Below, piece by piece: positions 55,496-64,000 of a stretch of DNA of 64,000 nucleotides. The notes beneath the pieces were generated by a model. It saw only the letters and a program-made list of their open reading frames with translations, was not told the origin of the DNA and did not search any database. Each line of letters opens with the position of its first letter. The stretch's first letter is position 1. The stretch is from Rhizobium sp. CIAT894 (GTDB lineage Bacteria; Pseudomonadota; Alphaproteobacteria; Rhizobiales; Rhizobiaceae), in NCBI RefSeq assembly GCF_000172795.2, contig NZ_CP020947.1, forward strand, positions 3,413,001 through 3,477,000, in the 5' to 3' direction. Position numbers and translations under genes: made by a program.

Positions 55496-56404
55496 ATGGA
55501 CAGATTCGATGCCATGCGGGTGTTTTGCCGAGTCGTGGAGCGTCGCAGCTTCACCCTTGCCGCCGAAGACACCGGCCTGCCGCGCTCGACCGTCACCGAT
55601 GCGGTGAAGCAGCTCGAGGCGCGTCTCGGCGTGCGCCTGCTACAGCGCACGACACGCCATGTCAGCCCGACGCTGGATGGCGAAGCCTATTATCAGCGCT
55701 GCCTGTCGATCCTTGCCGATATCGAGGATGCCGAAGGCGCCTTTGCCGGCGCCAGGCCGAAGGGCCTGCTGCGCGTCGATGTGCACGGCACCCTCGCCCG
55801 CCATTTCGTGCTGCCGAGCCTGCCGTCTTTTCTCCAAACCTATCCCGAGATCGAATTCTACATGAGCGAGGGCGACCGGCTGGTCGATCTCGTGCGCGAA
55901 GGCATCGACTGCGTGCTGCGCGCCGGCACGCCCGGCGATAGCGACATGATCATCAGACGTGTCGCCATGCTCGACGAGATCACCCTCGCCTCGCCTGATT
56001 ATATCGCCGCCCATGGACTGCCGCAGCATCCAGGCCGGCTTGCCGGCCACCGCATGGTCGGCTTCCGCTCCAGCGGCACCGGCAGCCAGTTGCCGCTCGA
56101 ATTCACCGTCGACGGCGTGTTGCATGAGATCCGCATTCCCGCCACCGTCGCCGTCAACGCCGCCGAAAGCTACATTTCAGCGGCGAGGATGGGCCTCGGC
56201 CTGATCCAAATCCCGCGCTATCACGCTGAAAAAGATCTTGCCGAGGGAACGCTGATCCATGTGCTCAAGGATTTTCCGCCGACCCCGACACCGGTCTCCC
56301 TGCTCTACCCGCGCAACCGCCAGCTTTCACCGCGCGTACGCGTCTTCATCGACTGGCTGGTGAAGGTCTTCGCTCGACAAAATTCGCAAAACGCGCTTTG
56401 CTAA
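55496..56404 (+). CDS. LysR-family transcriptional regulator
   Basis: A 302-residue LTTR of the DmlR-like subgroup with HTH (FDAMRVFCRVVERRSFTLAA ... LLQRTTRHVSPTLDGEAYYQ) and effector domain. It is divergent from the SDR gene across 106 bp, the standard layout for LysR control of a neighbour. It is similar in type to the regulator at 39562. Confidence 0.9.
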   Translation: MDRFDAMRVFCRVVERRSFTLAAEDTGLPRSTVTDAVKQLEARLGVRLLQRTTRHVSPTLDGEAYYQRCLSILADIEDAEGAFAGARPKGLLRVDVHGTLARHFVLPSLPSFLQTYPEIEFYMSEGDRLVDLVREGIDCVLRAGTPGDSDMIIRRVAMLDEITLASPDYIAAHGLPQHPGRLAGHRMVGFRSSGTGSQLPLEFTVDGVLHEIRIPATVAVNAAESYISAARMGLGLIQIPRYHAEKDLAEGTLIHVLKDFPPTPTPVSLLYPRNRQLSPRVRVFIDWLVKVFARQNSQNALC

Positions 56405-56743
<339 letters not shown>

Positions 56744-56787
56744 CGCGGGTGGGCCCAAAGCATGAAGCGATTTCGGGATGACGGCGG

Positions 56788-57414
56788 ATGCACTGGATGT
56801 TATCTGCGTCGGCCATGACCGAGAGTGGAATGATATCGGGCGCGACCGGCGCCGGCGCGCTCACCGGCGAAAGCCTCAGGGCGTTTTTCGAGCGCGACGC
56901 GATCGCCGTTGCCCGTGATCTGCTCGGCTGCCATCTCACGGTCGACGGCGCCGGCGGCCGGATCACCGAGACGGAAGCCTATTTCCCCGATGACGAGGCC
57001 TCGCACAGCTTCCGCGGCCCGACCCAGCGCAACGGCGCCATGTACGGCCGGCCCGGTAACGTCTATATTTACCGCATTTACGGCATGTACTGGTGCCTGA
57101 ACTTCGTCTGCCATCCGGGCTCGGCCGTGCTCATCCGCGCCCTTGAGCCGGAAATCGGAATCCCTCAGATGATGGAGCGACGCGGCACCGACATGCTGAC
57201 GGCGCTCTGCAGCGGCCCGGGCAAACTCTGCCAGGCGCTCGGCATCGATATCGAGATCAACGACAGGCTGCTCGACCGCCTACCCTATGCGCTGACGCCG
57301 TCCATGCCGGCCCCGATCATCTCGGGAAAACGCATCGGTATCACCAAAAATGCCGAGGTGCCATGGCGCTTCGGCATTCAGGGGTCGCGTTATCTCAGCA
57401 AGCCGTTCCGTTAA
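56788..57414 (+). CDS. 3-methyladenine DNA glycosylase (AAG/MPG family)
   Basis: A 208-residue AAG-type glycosylase with VARDLLGCHL, the catalytic-site motif ITETEAYFPDDEASHSFRG, RNGAMYGRPGNVYIYRIYGM and CSGPGKLCQALGI. It excises alkylated purines. The start is uncertain (56788, 56815 or 56830), since the first ~20 residues are not conserved and no ribosome site is clear. A RIME-like repeat follows directly. Confidence 0.88.
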   Translation: MHWMLSASAMTESGMISGATGAGALTGESLRAFFERDAIAVARDLLGCHLTVDGAGGRITETEAYFPDDEASHSFRGPTQRNGAMYGRPGNVYIYRIYGMYWCLNFVCHPGSAVLIRALEPEIGIPQMMERRGTDMLTALCSGPGKLCQALGIDIEINDRLLDRLPYALTPSMPAPIISGKRIGITKNAEVPWRFGIQGSRYLSKPFR

Positions 57415-57456
57415 GCAATTCCAGCAAAGTGTGCAGCGGTTTGCGTCCGGAATTGC
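57415..57456. repeat. RIME-like palindromic element
   Basis: Arms GCAATTCC / GGAATTGC enclose AGCAAAGTGTGCAGCGGTTT. It matches the second element at 28003-28050 almost base for base and lies between convergent genes. Confidence 0.75.
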
Positions 57457-57471
57457 GTGAAAGGCCAGAGC

Positions 57472-59013
57472 CTATTCCATGACGGCGCTGTGATCGACGG
57501 CGGGCGCCGCCTTCGGCTTGCGCAGCAAGAGCACCAGCGGAATGACCGCGAGCGACATCAGCATCAACAGCTTGAAATCGTCCATATAGGCGATGATCGT
57601 CGATTGCAGCGTGATGAGTTCGTTGAGCGAAGCGCGCCCGGCTGCTGTCACCGGACTGAGCCCCTGCGCCGCCACGGCATTGAAGGCATGGTTGAACGGC
57701 GTCACATAGGCCGCGATCGATTCATGATTGCTCTGCGTATTCTCCACGATCAGCGCCGAGACGATCGAGATGCCGACCGCCGAGCCGATGTTGCGCGACA
57801 GATTGTAGAGGCCGGTGCCGTCGCCGCGCATATGGGCGGGCAGCGTCGCGAAAGCGATCGTCGTCAGCGGCACGAAGAGAAAGCCCAGGCCGGCGCCCTG
57901 GATGAAGCCGACCGAGACGATCGTCCATTGCGAAACATCCGGCGTCCAGCCGGTCATGTCGTACATCGCCCAGGCAGTCAGGCCGAGACCGAGCACCAGC
58001 AGCACGCGCGTATCGACCTTGCCGATCAGCCGCCCGACAATGAACATGCAGAGCATGGTGCCGAGCCCGCGCGGCCCCATGACGATGCCGGCGGTAATGA
58101 CGGGATAGCCCATCAGCGTCTGCAGATAGGGGGTCATCAGCGCCAGCGAGGCGAGATAGGTAACGCCGACCACGAAGATGAAGATCATGCTGACCGTGAA
58201 ATTCTGGTCGAGGAACAGCTTCGGATTGACGAAGGATTTCTCTGCCGTCAGCGTATGCGCCAGCAGCAGATAGAAGGCGGCAGCGCAGACAATCGCTTCG
58301 AGCATGATCTCGCCGGAGGAGAACCAGTCGAGCTGCTCGCCCCGGTCAAGGAAGAGCTGCAGCGAGGCGATGAACAGGCTCATCATCCCGAAGCCGAACC
58401 AGTCCAGCTTGGCGAGCGCATCCCTCTTCGTTTCCGAAACGAAGATGACGATACCGGCGAAAGCAAGCGCGCCGATCGGCACGTTGATGTAGAACACCCA
58501 GCGCCAGCTGATATTGTCGGTCAGCCAGCCGCCGATAACAGGCCCGAGGACCGGCCCGACCATCACCGAGACGCCGAAAAGCGCCATGGCAGAGCCGCGC
58601 TCCTCCACCGTATAGATATCGAGAAGAATGCCCTGGGAAAGCGGCACCAGCGATGCGCCGAACAGTCCCTGCAGCAGGCGGAAGGCGACAATCTGGTTCA
58701 GCGATTGCGCCAGGCCGCAGAGCACCGAAGCAACCACGAAACCGGCGATGGCGACGAGCAGCACGCGCTTGCGGCCGAACTTGGCGGCGAGGAAACCGGA
58801 GGGCGGCGTCATGATCGCCGCCGCGACGATGTAGGAGGTCAGCACCCAGTTGATCTGGTCGGCGGAGGCCGACACGCTGCCCTGGATATAGGGCAGCGCC
58901 ACATTGGCGATCGTTGTGTCCAACGCTTGCATGATGACGGCGAGGATGACGCAGGCCGTGATCGCGCCGCGATTGGCGACCGGGCTCGCCGAAGATGCGG
59001 AGGCGTTACTCAT
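57472..59013 (-). CDS. MFS multidrug transporter, DHA2/EmrB type
   Basis: A 513-residue, 14-helix drug:H+ antiporter with motif A (GFLAAKFGRKRVLLVAIAGF) and motif C region (SVMVGPVLGPVIGGWLTDNI). It is the third gene of a marR-emrA-emrB-like operon and overlaps the adaptor gene by 8 bp. It exports hydrophobic compounds through the adaptor. The start at 59013 (MSNASASSAS) lies inside the end of the adaptor gene. Confidence 0.92.
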   Translation of the reverse strand: MSNASASSASPVANRGAITACVILAVIMQALDTTIANVALPYIQGSVSASADQINWVLTSYIVAAAIMTPPSGFLAAKFGRKRVLLVAIAGFVVASVLCGLAQSLNQIVAFRLLQGLFGASLVPLSQGILLDIYTVEERGSAMALFGVSVMVGPVLGPVIGGWLTDNISWRWVFYINVPIGALAFAGIVIFVSETKRDALAKLDWFGFGMMSLFIASLQLFLDRGEQLDWFSSGEIMLEAIVCAAAFYLLLAHTLTAEKSFVNPKLFLDQNFTVSMIFIFVVGVTYLASLALMTPYLQTLMGYPVITAGIVMGPRGLGTMLCMFIVGRLIGKVDTRVLLVLGLGLTAWAMYDMTGWTPDVSQWTIVSVGFIQGAGLGFLFVPLTTIAFATLPAHMRGDGTGLYNLSRNIGSAVGISIVSALIVENTQSNHESIAAYVTPFNHAFNAVAAQGLSPVTAAGRASLNELITLQSTIIAYMDDFKLLMLMSLAVIPLVLLLRKPKAAPAVDHSAVME

Positions 59014-60229
59014 GATCCTTGACCTGAGACCGCCCCAGGAGCTTGTTGACGAAGTCGGGCAGGCCTCTGATATGGCCGGTATCGACATCGACCACCGTGC
59101 TCATGCCGACGCGAAGTGGCGGCTTGCCTTGTGCATCCTCGATGCTGACGCGCATCGGAATGCGCTGGACGACCTTCACCCAGTTGCCGGTGGTGTTCTG
59201 CGCCGGCAGCAGCGAGAAGCTGGAGCCGGAGGCCGGGCTGATGCTCTCGACCTTGCCCTTCCACGTCACACCGGGATAGGTGTCGACGTAGATCTCGACG
59301 GTCTGGCCTGCTTTGACATAGGTCAGCTCGGTTTCCTTCGGGCTGGCGGCGATCCACAGGTGATCGGTGGCGACAAGCGAGAAGGCCTGCTGCGAAGCCT
59401 GCAGGTAGGAGCCGACCTGGAGCGCGTTGACATTGGTGACGATGCCGTCAAACGGCGCCTTGACGACGCTGTGGTCGAGTTCGCGCTGGGCGTTGTCGAC
59501 CTGCGATTTGGCCTGCAGATAGAGCGGATTTTCCTCGACCGGCTGGTCGGCGCTGCCGCCGAGCTGGGCGAGTGTCGTTGCGGCTTCCGCCTTGGCGACG
59601 GCAACCTTCTGCTGCGCAGCCTCGAGATTGTGCTTGGCCTCGTCATAGGCCGATTGCGTCGCGCTGCCATTGTTGACGAGGTTCTGCTGCCGGTCGAACT
59701 GATCCTGGTAATAGGGAATGTCGGCTTGGGCCTGCGTGATCTCGGCGAGCGACTGCTGGTAGCTGGCCTTGAGGTTCATGATCTGGTTGCGCTGCACGCC
59801 GAGCTGCGCCTTGGCGCCGTCGAGCGCGATCTTGAAGGAATCGGCCTTCAGGCTGAAGAGCACCTGCCCCGCCTTGACCGCCTCGTTCTCATGCACGTCG
59901 ATCTTCTCGACGATGCCCGAGACGTCGGTGGTGAGCCCAACCATGTCGGCCTGGAGATAGGCATTGTCGGTCGACATCACCTGGCCGCCATTGACGTAAT
60001 AGTAGCCGCCGACGACCAGCGCCACCGGTAGCAGGGCGAAAAGGACGGGGCGCGTGAGACTGCGCCGGCGGCGGACCTTGTTGCCGCCAGGCGCAGCCAC
60101 GGCGGCAGCCGGCGCTGAATTGGATGAAGGCGCTTCGGCTACCGTTTCCTGCTGTTTGGCTTGGTTTTCTTCGACAGATGTCTTGGCATCGGCGTCGGCA
60201 ACGACGCGGAGGGAGGGTTTATCAGCCAT
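59006..60229 (-). CDS. HlyD/EmrA-family efflux adaptor
   Basis: A 407-residue membrane fusion protein with a ~60-residue cytoplasmic N-terminus, one membrane helix (~62-80, LFALLPVALVVGGYYYV), a lipoyl and coiled-coil hairpin region, and a beta barrel, as in EmrA. It overlaps the MarR gene by 8 bp and the MFS gene by 8 bp. Confidence 0.92.
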   Translation of the reverse strand: MADKPSLRVVADADAKTSVEENQAKQQETVAEAPSSNSAPAAAVAAPGGNKVRRRRSLTRPVLFALLPVALVVGGYYYVNGGQVMSTDNAYLQADMVGLTTDVSGIVEKIDVHENEAVKAGQVLFSLKADSFKIALDGAKAQLGVQRNQIMNLKASYQQSLAEITQAQADIPYYQDQFDRQQNLVNNGSATQSAYDEAKHNLEAAQQKVAVAKAEAATTLAQLGGSADQPVEENPLYLQAKSQVDNAQRELDHSVVKAPFDGIVTNVNALQVGSYLQASQQAFSLVATDHLWIAASPKETELTYVKAGQTVEIYVDTYPGVTWKGKVESISPASGSSFSLLPAQNTTGNWVKVVQRIPMRVSIEDAQGKPPLRVGMSTVVDVDTGHIRGLPDFVNKLLGRSQVKDHE

Positions 60230-60686
60230 CGTTCATCTCATTTTCTTCGACCGGTGTTCGGCAAGCCTGCACCAGGTTCGTCTTCATTACGGACAGAATT
60301 TGATAAAGCTGCTCACGCTGCTCGGCCGACACGCTTTGCAACGCTTCTGCGCGGGTGGTGTCGCCGAGCTCGCGCATTTCAGCGAGCAGCGGGTGCGCCT
60401 CATCGCGCATATAGAGCAGCCAGATGCGCCGGTCGGTCGGGTGCTGGCGGCGCTCGATCAACCCGCGCTCGGCGAGCTTGTCGAGGATGCGCACCAGCGT
60501 GATCGGCTCGACTTCGAGGATTTCCGCAAGGCCGCTCTGGTGGATGCCTTCATTGTTCGAGAGATAGGCCAGCGTCTGCCATTGCGACCGGGTCAGCCCC
60601 AGACACTTCGCGCGTTGCTCGAACCGCTTGCGCAGCAGCCGTGCGACGTCGTGGAGAAGGAAGCCGAGGGTTGGCGTGGCGCTCAT
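60222..60686 (-). CDS. MarR-family repressor of the efflux operon
   Basis: A 154-residue winged-helix MarR protein (LTRSQWQTLAYLSNNEGIHQ, then LVRILDKLAERGLIERRQHP and TDRRIWLLYM). It is the first gene of the operon, overlapping the adaptor gene. A palindrome lies 23 bp upstream of its ATG, so it likely represses its own operon until a ligand binds. Confidence 0.9.
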   Translation of the reverse strand: MSATPTLGFLLHDVARLLRKRFEQRAKCLGLTRSQWQTLAYLSNNEGIHQSGLAEILEVEPITLVRILDKLAERGLIERRQHPTDRRIWLLYMRDEAHPLLAEMRELGDTTRAEALQSVSAEQREQLYQILSVMKTNLVQACRTPVEENEMNDG

Positions 60687-60708
60687 GGAGACCTGCGATC
60701 GTCAATTT

Positions 60709-60722
60709 ATAAGCATACTTAT
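60709..60722. promoter_or_regulatory. Palindromic operator upstream of the MarR gene
   Basis: ATAAG-CATA-CTTAT is a perfect dyad in an AT-rich promoter region, 23 bp before the MarR start codon. Size and position fit a MarR operator. Confidence 0.6.
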
Positions 60723-60946
60723 GATATCGGTAGATATATTGAGCATGCCGACCGCGCAAGGGTGCGGCCGAAGGATTTCGAAGGCACAGCCAAAATGCCG
60801 CAGCTGCGGCCAGGACGCTCGCAATCGTCGTCTCTCTCCGGGATGCAAGACTTCCGTCCAGTGGTCGCAGCCGGGCTTCGGCCCTAATTTCGGGTAGCGA
60901 TTGCCTCCGCCGGAGGTGCGCAGGAGGGCTGGCATTCTTCGAAAGC

Positions 60947-61505
60947 ATGCTGACGCTGCTCCTGGTGGCGATCGTCTTCCTGCAATTCTCCAGGAAATTC
61001 CGCGTCCCTTATCCCACGATGCTGGCGATCGCCGGCATCATCGTTGCAGCCGTACCCTGGGGGCCCGGGGTCGCCATCGATCCTCAGCTAGCGCTGGCGC
61101 TGTTGATCGCGCCGGTGCTTTTCGACGCCGCCTCTGGGGCCGCTGATCCGTTTCCGGAAATTCAACCCCGACACCTCCCTGGAGCGCGATCTCACCAGGA
61201 CCCGAGTCATCTTGATCGACGCAGCACTGGCAGAGCTCGCCGGCGGCGAGGACAAATCCACCCGCATCCTGCGCGAAGTCTATACTTCCGAGCGTGAGAT
61301 CGCCGCCGACGGGAAACACCCGCGCAAAGTCAGCAGGCTCGACAGGCAGAGCCGCAGCGTCATCACCGCCAAACGCCGTAAACTGGCAGCCATGCGCCAT
61401 GCCGGCGAGATCGACGACGATGTTTTCCACATGCTGGAACAGGAGCTCGATTGGGCCGAGCTTGCCGTCCTGCCGCCCGGCCGCGACGAGATCGTCGAGA
61501 GCTGA
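60947..61505 (+). pseudogene. Na+/H+ antiporter gene with large internal deletion
   Basis: The first ~62 codons (MLTLLLVAIVFLQFSRKFRV, PYPTMLAIAG, LALALLIAPVLFDAA) are the N-terminus of an NhaP-type antiporter with a good ribosome site (AGGAGGG). At about 61130-61140 the sequence jumps, in another frame, to the family C-terminus (PLIRFRKFNPDTSLERDL through GEIDDDVFHMLEQELDWAEL). Most membrane helices are missing. One deletion of roughly 400 codons explains it. Confidence 0.75.
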
Positions 61506-61763
61506 CGTGCCCCATGAAGTTTGAACGGATTCTGCAACCGCAGCCAATTGGCATTTGCTATTTTTCGCCGCTGCCGTTTATATCCAGTTCCATAGCGTTA
61601 CGATTTTTCCGATGTGCATTGCGTGCCGGCCTTCCTTTCCAAGGATTGGACACCGGGGGAAATCGCGGGGGCCGAGGCCTTCGTCCAAAGCAAAGACCTG
61701 ACTAGCATCACTTCATCTTAGCTTCGTCGGCAGTCGATCGGCCGTCGAGATTGGAGGACCGGT

Positions 61764-62942
61764 ATGACTTACGTGCTTCGACAGATGTTGGCGCTTGGCT
61801 GCATCGCCACGTTCATGCCTCTGGCCGCGATGGCGCAGGGCGCACCGGCTGCTCCTCCTCCCGTCACCGTCGCAAAACCGGTGGTGCGCGATGTCGTTGA
61901 TAACGACGAATTCATCGGCCGGTTCCAACCGGTCGACGAAGTCTCCGTCCGCTCGCGCGTCGGCGGATACCTGCAGGAAGTTCATTTCGAGGACGGCGCC
62001 TTGGTCAAACAGGGCGACTTGCTCTTCGTCATCGACCAGCGGCCGTTCATCACCGCGCTCAACCAGGCAAAGGCCACGCTCGAAGCCTCGCAGTCCACCC
62101 TTGTCTTCGCCGATGCTCAGTACAAGCGCGCCCAGTCGCTCGCTTCGAGCGGCAGCCAATCCGCGCAGACGCTGGACGATCGTCGCCGCGAATTCGATTC
62201 CGCCCAGGCCAATGTCCGCGGCGCTCAGGCCGCCGCCGATCGCGCCGCTCTCGACCTCGAATATACCGAGATCAAGGCGCCGCTCAGCGGCCGTATCGAC
62301 CGCCGCCTGCTCTCGACCGGCAATCTCGTGCAGGCCGACCAGACGGTACTCACCACGATCGTCTCCCTCGATCCGATCGATTTTTACTTCGATGTCGACG
62401 AGCGCCGCCTGCTGAATTTCGCCGACACCGCGCGCAAGCAGGGCAAAGATCTGCAGCTCGGCGGCGGCGGCGTCGACGTATCCGTCACGATTTCCGACCC
62501 CACGGCCAAACCTTTCATGGGGAAACTCGATTTCGCCGAGAACCGGGTCGACAACGAGAGCGGCACCATCCGCATCCGCGCCCGGCTTGCAAATCCCGAT
62601 CTCGTGCTGCAGCCGGGCTTGTTCGGCCGTGTGCAGGTCGCCGCTTCCAATACCTACAAGGCCATTCTCGTCCCGGACGAGGCGATCGGCTCGGACCAGA
62701 ATGAACGCGTCGTTTATGTCGTCGATGCGCAAGGCAAGGTTTCGACCAAGCCGGTACGGCCCGGACCTCGGCTCTACGGCTATCGCGTCATCCGTGAAGG
62801 CCTCGACGGCAGCGAGACGATCATCGTCAACGGCCTGATGCGGGCGCGACCGGGTTCGACCATCACGCCGCAGATGAGCGAACTGCCGCAGGAGCGGCAG
62901 GACACTCCGCCCGAATCCGCAAACGCGGAGAGCGGACAATGA
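61764..62942 (+). CDS. RND efflux periplasmic adaptor (MFP)
   Basis: A 392-residue adaptor with signal peptide (LGCIATFMPLAAMAQ), lipoyl halves (VSVRSRVGGYLQEVHFEDGA, EIKAPLSGRIDRRLLSTGNL), an alpha-hairpin and C-terminal beta domains. GGAGGA precedes the ATG. The stop overlaps the next start (ATGA), linking it to an RND transporter. Confidence 0.93.
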   Translation: MTYVLRQMLALGCIATFMPLAAMAQGAPAAPPPVTVAKPVVRDVVDNDEFIGRFQPVDEVSVRSRVGGYLQEVHFEDGALVKQGDLLFVIDQRPFITALNQAKATLEASQSTLVFADAQYKRAQSLASSGSQSAQTLDDRRREFDSAQANVRGAQAAADRAALDLEYTEIKAPLSGRIDRRLLSTGNLVQADQTVLTTIVSLDPIDFYFDVDERRLLNFADTARKQGKDLQLGGGGVDVSVTISDPTAKPFMGKLDFAENRVDNESGTIRIRARLANPDLVLQPGLFGRVQVAASNTYKAILVPDEAIGSDQNERVVYVVDAQGKVSTKPVRPGPRLYGYRVIREGLDGSETIIVNGLMRARPGSTITPQMSELPQERQDTPPESANAESGQ

Positions 62943-64000
62943 GATTCGCCCATTTCTTCGTGGACCGGCCGATCTTTGCGGCCGTCATCTCGATCCTCTT
63001 TCTCGTCGTCGGCGGCATCGCCTATACGCAGCTGCCGGTCTCCCAATATCCGGAGATCGCGCCGCCGACCATCGTCGTGCGCACCTCCTATCCGGGCGCC
63101 GACCCGCAGACCATCGCCGACACCGTTTCGACCCCGCTCGAGCAGCAGATCAACGGCGTCGAAGACATGCTGTACATGTCGTCCTATTCCAGCGCCGACG
63201 GCGCCATGTCGCTGACGATCACCTTCAAGCTCGGCACCGATCTCGACAAGGTGCAGGTGCTTGTCCAGAACCGCGTTTCGATCGCGCTGCCCCGTCTTCC
63301 TGAGGAGGTTCAGCGGCTCGGCGTCACCACCGACAAGAGCTCACCTGACCTGATGATGGTGGTGCACCTCCTGTCGCCCTCGCACCGTTATGATCAGCTT
63401 TATGTCTCGAACTATGCCCGCAACCGCATCCGCGACGTGCTCGTGCGCCTGGACGGTGTCGGCGACGTGCAGATCTTCGGCGAGCGGCAGTATTCGATGC
63501 GCATCTGGCTGGATCCGGAAAAGCTCTCCGCCTACGGCATGACGTCCGACGACGTCGTCTCCGCTTTGAGGGATCAGAACGTCCAGGTATCGGGCGGCAA
63601 GATCGGCGCGCCGCCGGTGACCGGTAGGAACGCCTTCGAATATACGGTGCGAACGGACGGGCGCTTCTCCGATGCGCGCGAATTCCGCTATGTCATCGTC
63701 AAATCGACGGGAGCGGGCAGGCTGGTGCAGTTGCAGGATGTCGCCCGAATCGAGCTCGGCGCGCAGGACTACGTCACCAACAGTTACCTCAACAACGACC
63801 CTGCGGTCGCTCTCGGCATTTTCGCCCGGCCGGGAACCAACGCTCTCGATACGGCCCACCAGGTCCAGACGCTGATGAAGGATATCTCCCAGACCTTCCC
63901 TGAGGGACTGGAGTATCGCATCGTCTACGACACGACCGAATTCATCTCGGATTCGATCGACGAGGTCTACAGAACCATCGCCGAAGCGGCCATCCTGGTG
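62939..64000 (+). CDS. RND efflux transporter, AcrB type (3' partial)
   Basis: The first 354 residues of an HAE1-family transporter (MRFAHFFVDRPIFAAVISIL, VNGVEDMLYMSSYSSADG-type porter sequence). The frame is open at the window end. It belongs with the adaptor just upstream and is a second RND system, distinct from that at 34007-38535. Confidence 0.93.
   Translation, partial: MRFAHFFVDRPIFAAVISILFLVVGGIAYTQLPVSQYPEIAPPTIVVRTSYPGADPQTIADTVSTPLEQQINGVEDMLYMSSYSSADGAMSLTITFKLGTDLDKVQVLVQNRVSIALPRLPEEVQRLGVTTDKSSPDLMMVVHLLSPSHRYDQLYVSNYARNRIRDVLVRLDGVGDVQIFGERQYSMRIWLDPEKLSAYGMTSDDVVSALRDQNVQVSGGKIGAPPVTGRNAFEYTVRTDGRFSDAREFRYVIVKSTGAGRLVQLQDVARIELGAQDYVTNSYLNNDPAVALGIFARPGTNALDTAHQVQTLMKDISQTFPEGLEYRIVYDTTEFISDSIDEVYRTIAEAAILV

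Noticed and set aside
57457..59022. 521-codon plus-strand frame opposite the MFS transporter
   Set aside because: Translation is a His/Arg/Asp/Gln-rich complement of membrane helices; no ribosome site or domain.

Overview
The window reads as chromosomal DNA of a fast-growing Rhizobium of the R. leguminosarum / R. etli group. The grounds are the high-GC alphaproteobacterial genes, a branched-chain amino-acid transport operon in the braDEFG-braC order, a pssB-pssA exopolysaccharide pair with a long pssA leader, RIME-type palindromic intergenic repeats, and the alphaproteobacterial cell-cycle genes ctrA, sciP and chpT. No rRNA, tRNA or CRISPR array was seen.

Layout. 0-3.3 kb: a transporter-like hybrid sensor kinase (5' end cut off by the window) overlapping a LuxR-type response regulator. 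3.5-9.0 kb (minus): the bra amino-acid ABC transporter. 9.6-11.7 kb: pssB and pssA. 11.7-13.0 kb: decayed DNA with palindromes and a LuxR-type remnant. 13.1-19.3 kb: a CtrA-centred block (sciP, a PqiA-like gene, a GNAT gene, fliJ, ctrA, a single-domain receiver, chpT, eipA and a membrane-anchored coiled-coil gene) with candidate CtrA boxes and GANTC methylation sites in several promoters. 19.3-33.8 kb: housekeeping and metabolism (TrmH-type methyltransferase, rluD, rpoH, a large acidic membrane protein, purA, an EamA transporter, a GNAT gene, a GGDEF-EAL protein, a sugar-acid dehydratase and an overlapping reductase). 34.0-40.5 kb: an RND efflux pump, an alpha/beta-hydrolase-fold protein lacking its catalytic residues, and a divergent LysR regulator.

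40.5-54.6 kb is an accessory island, more AT-rich in places, bearing an IS66 remnant and ending in a complete IS630-type element. Almost every gene in it encodes an exported protein: a 37-codon secreted peptide, a one-helix membrane protein, a RoxA-like di-haem cytochrome, a DUF3616 protein, a small lipoprotein, then a tight operon of a Cys-containing secreted protein, an M23 metallopeptidase, a metzincin-type metalloprotease, a subtilase with a LysM-like segment and a trypsin-like protease, followed by an exported dual-specificity phosphatase. The catalytic residues of all four proteases are intact. I recognise no described system with this composition, and it is the main candidate for new biology here.

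54.6-64.0 kb returns to core-like content: an SDR and divergent LysR regulator, a small acidic protein, a 3-methyladenine DNA glycosylase, a MarR-EmrA-EmrB-like efflux operon with a palindromic operator, a Na+/H+ antiporter gene destroyed by an internal deletion, and a second RND efflux operon that runs off the window.
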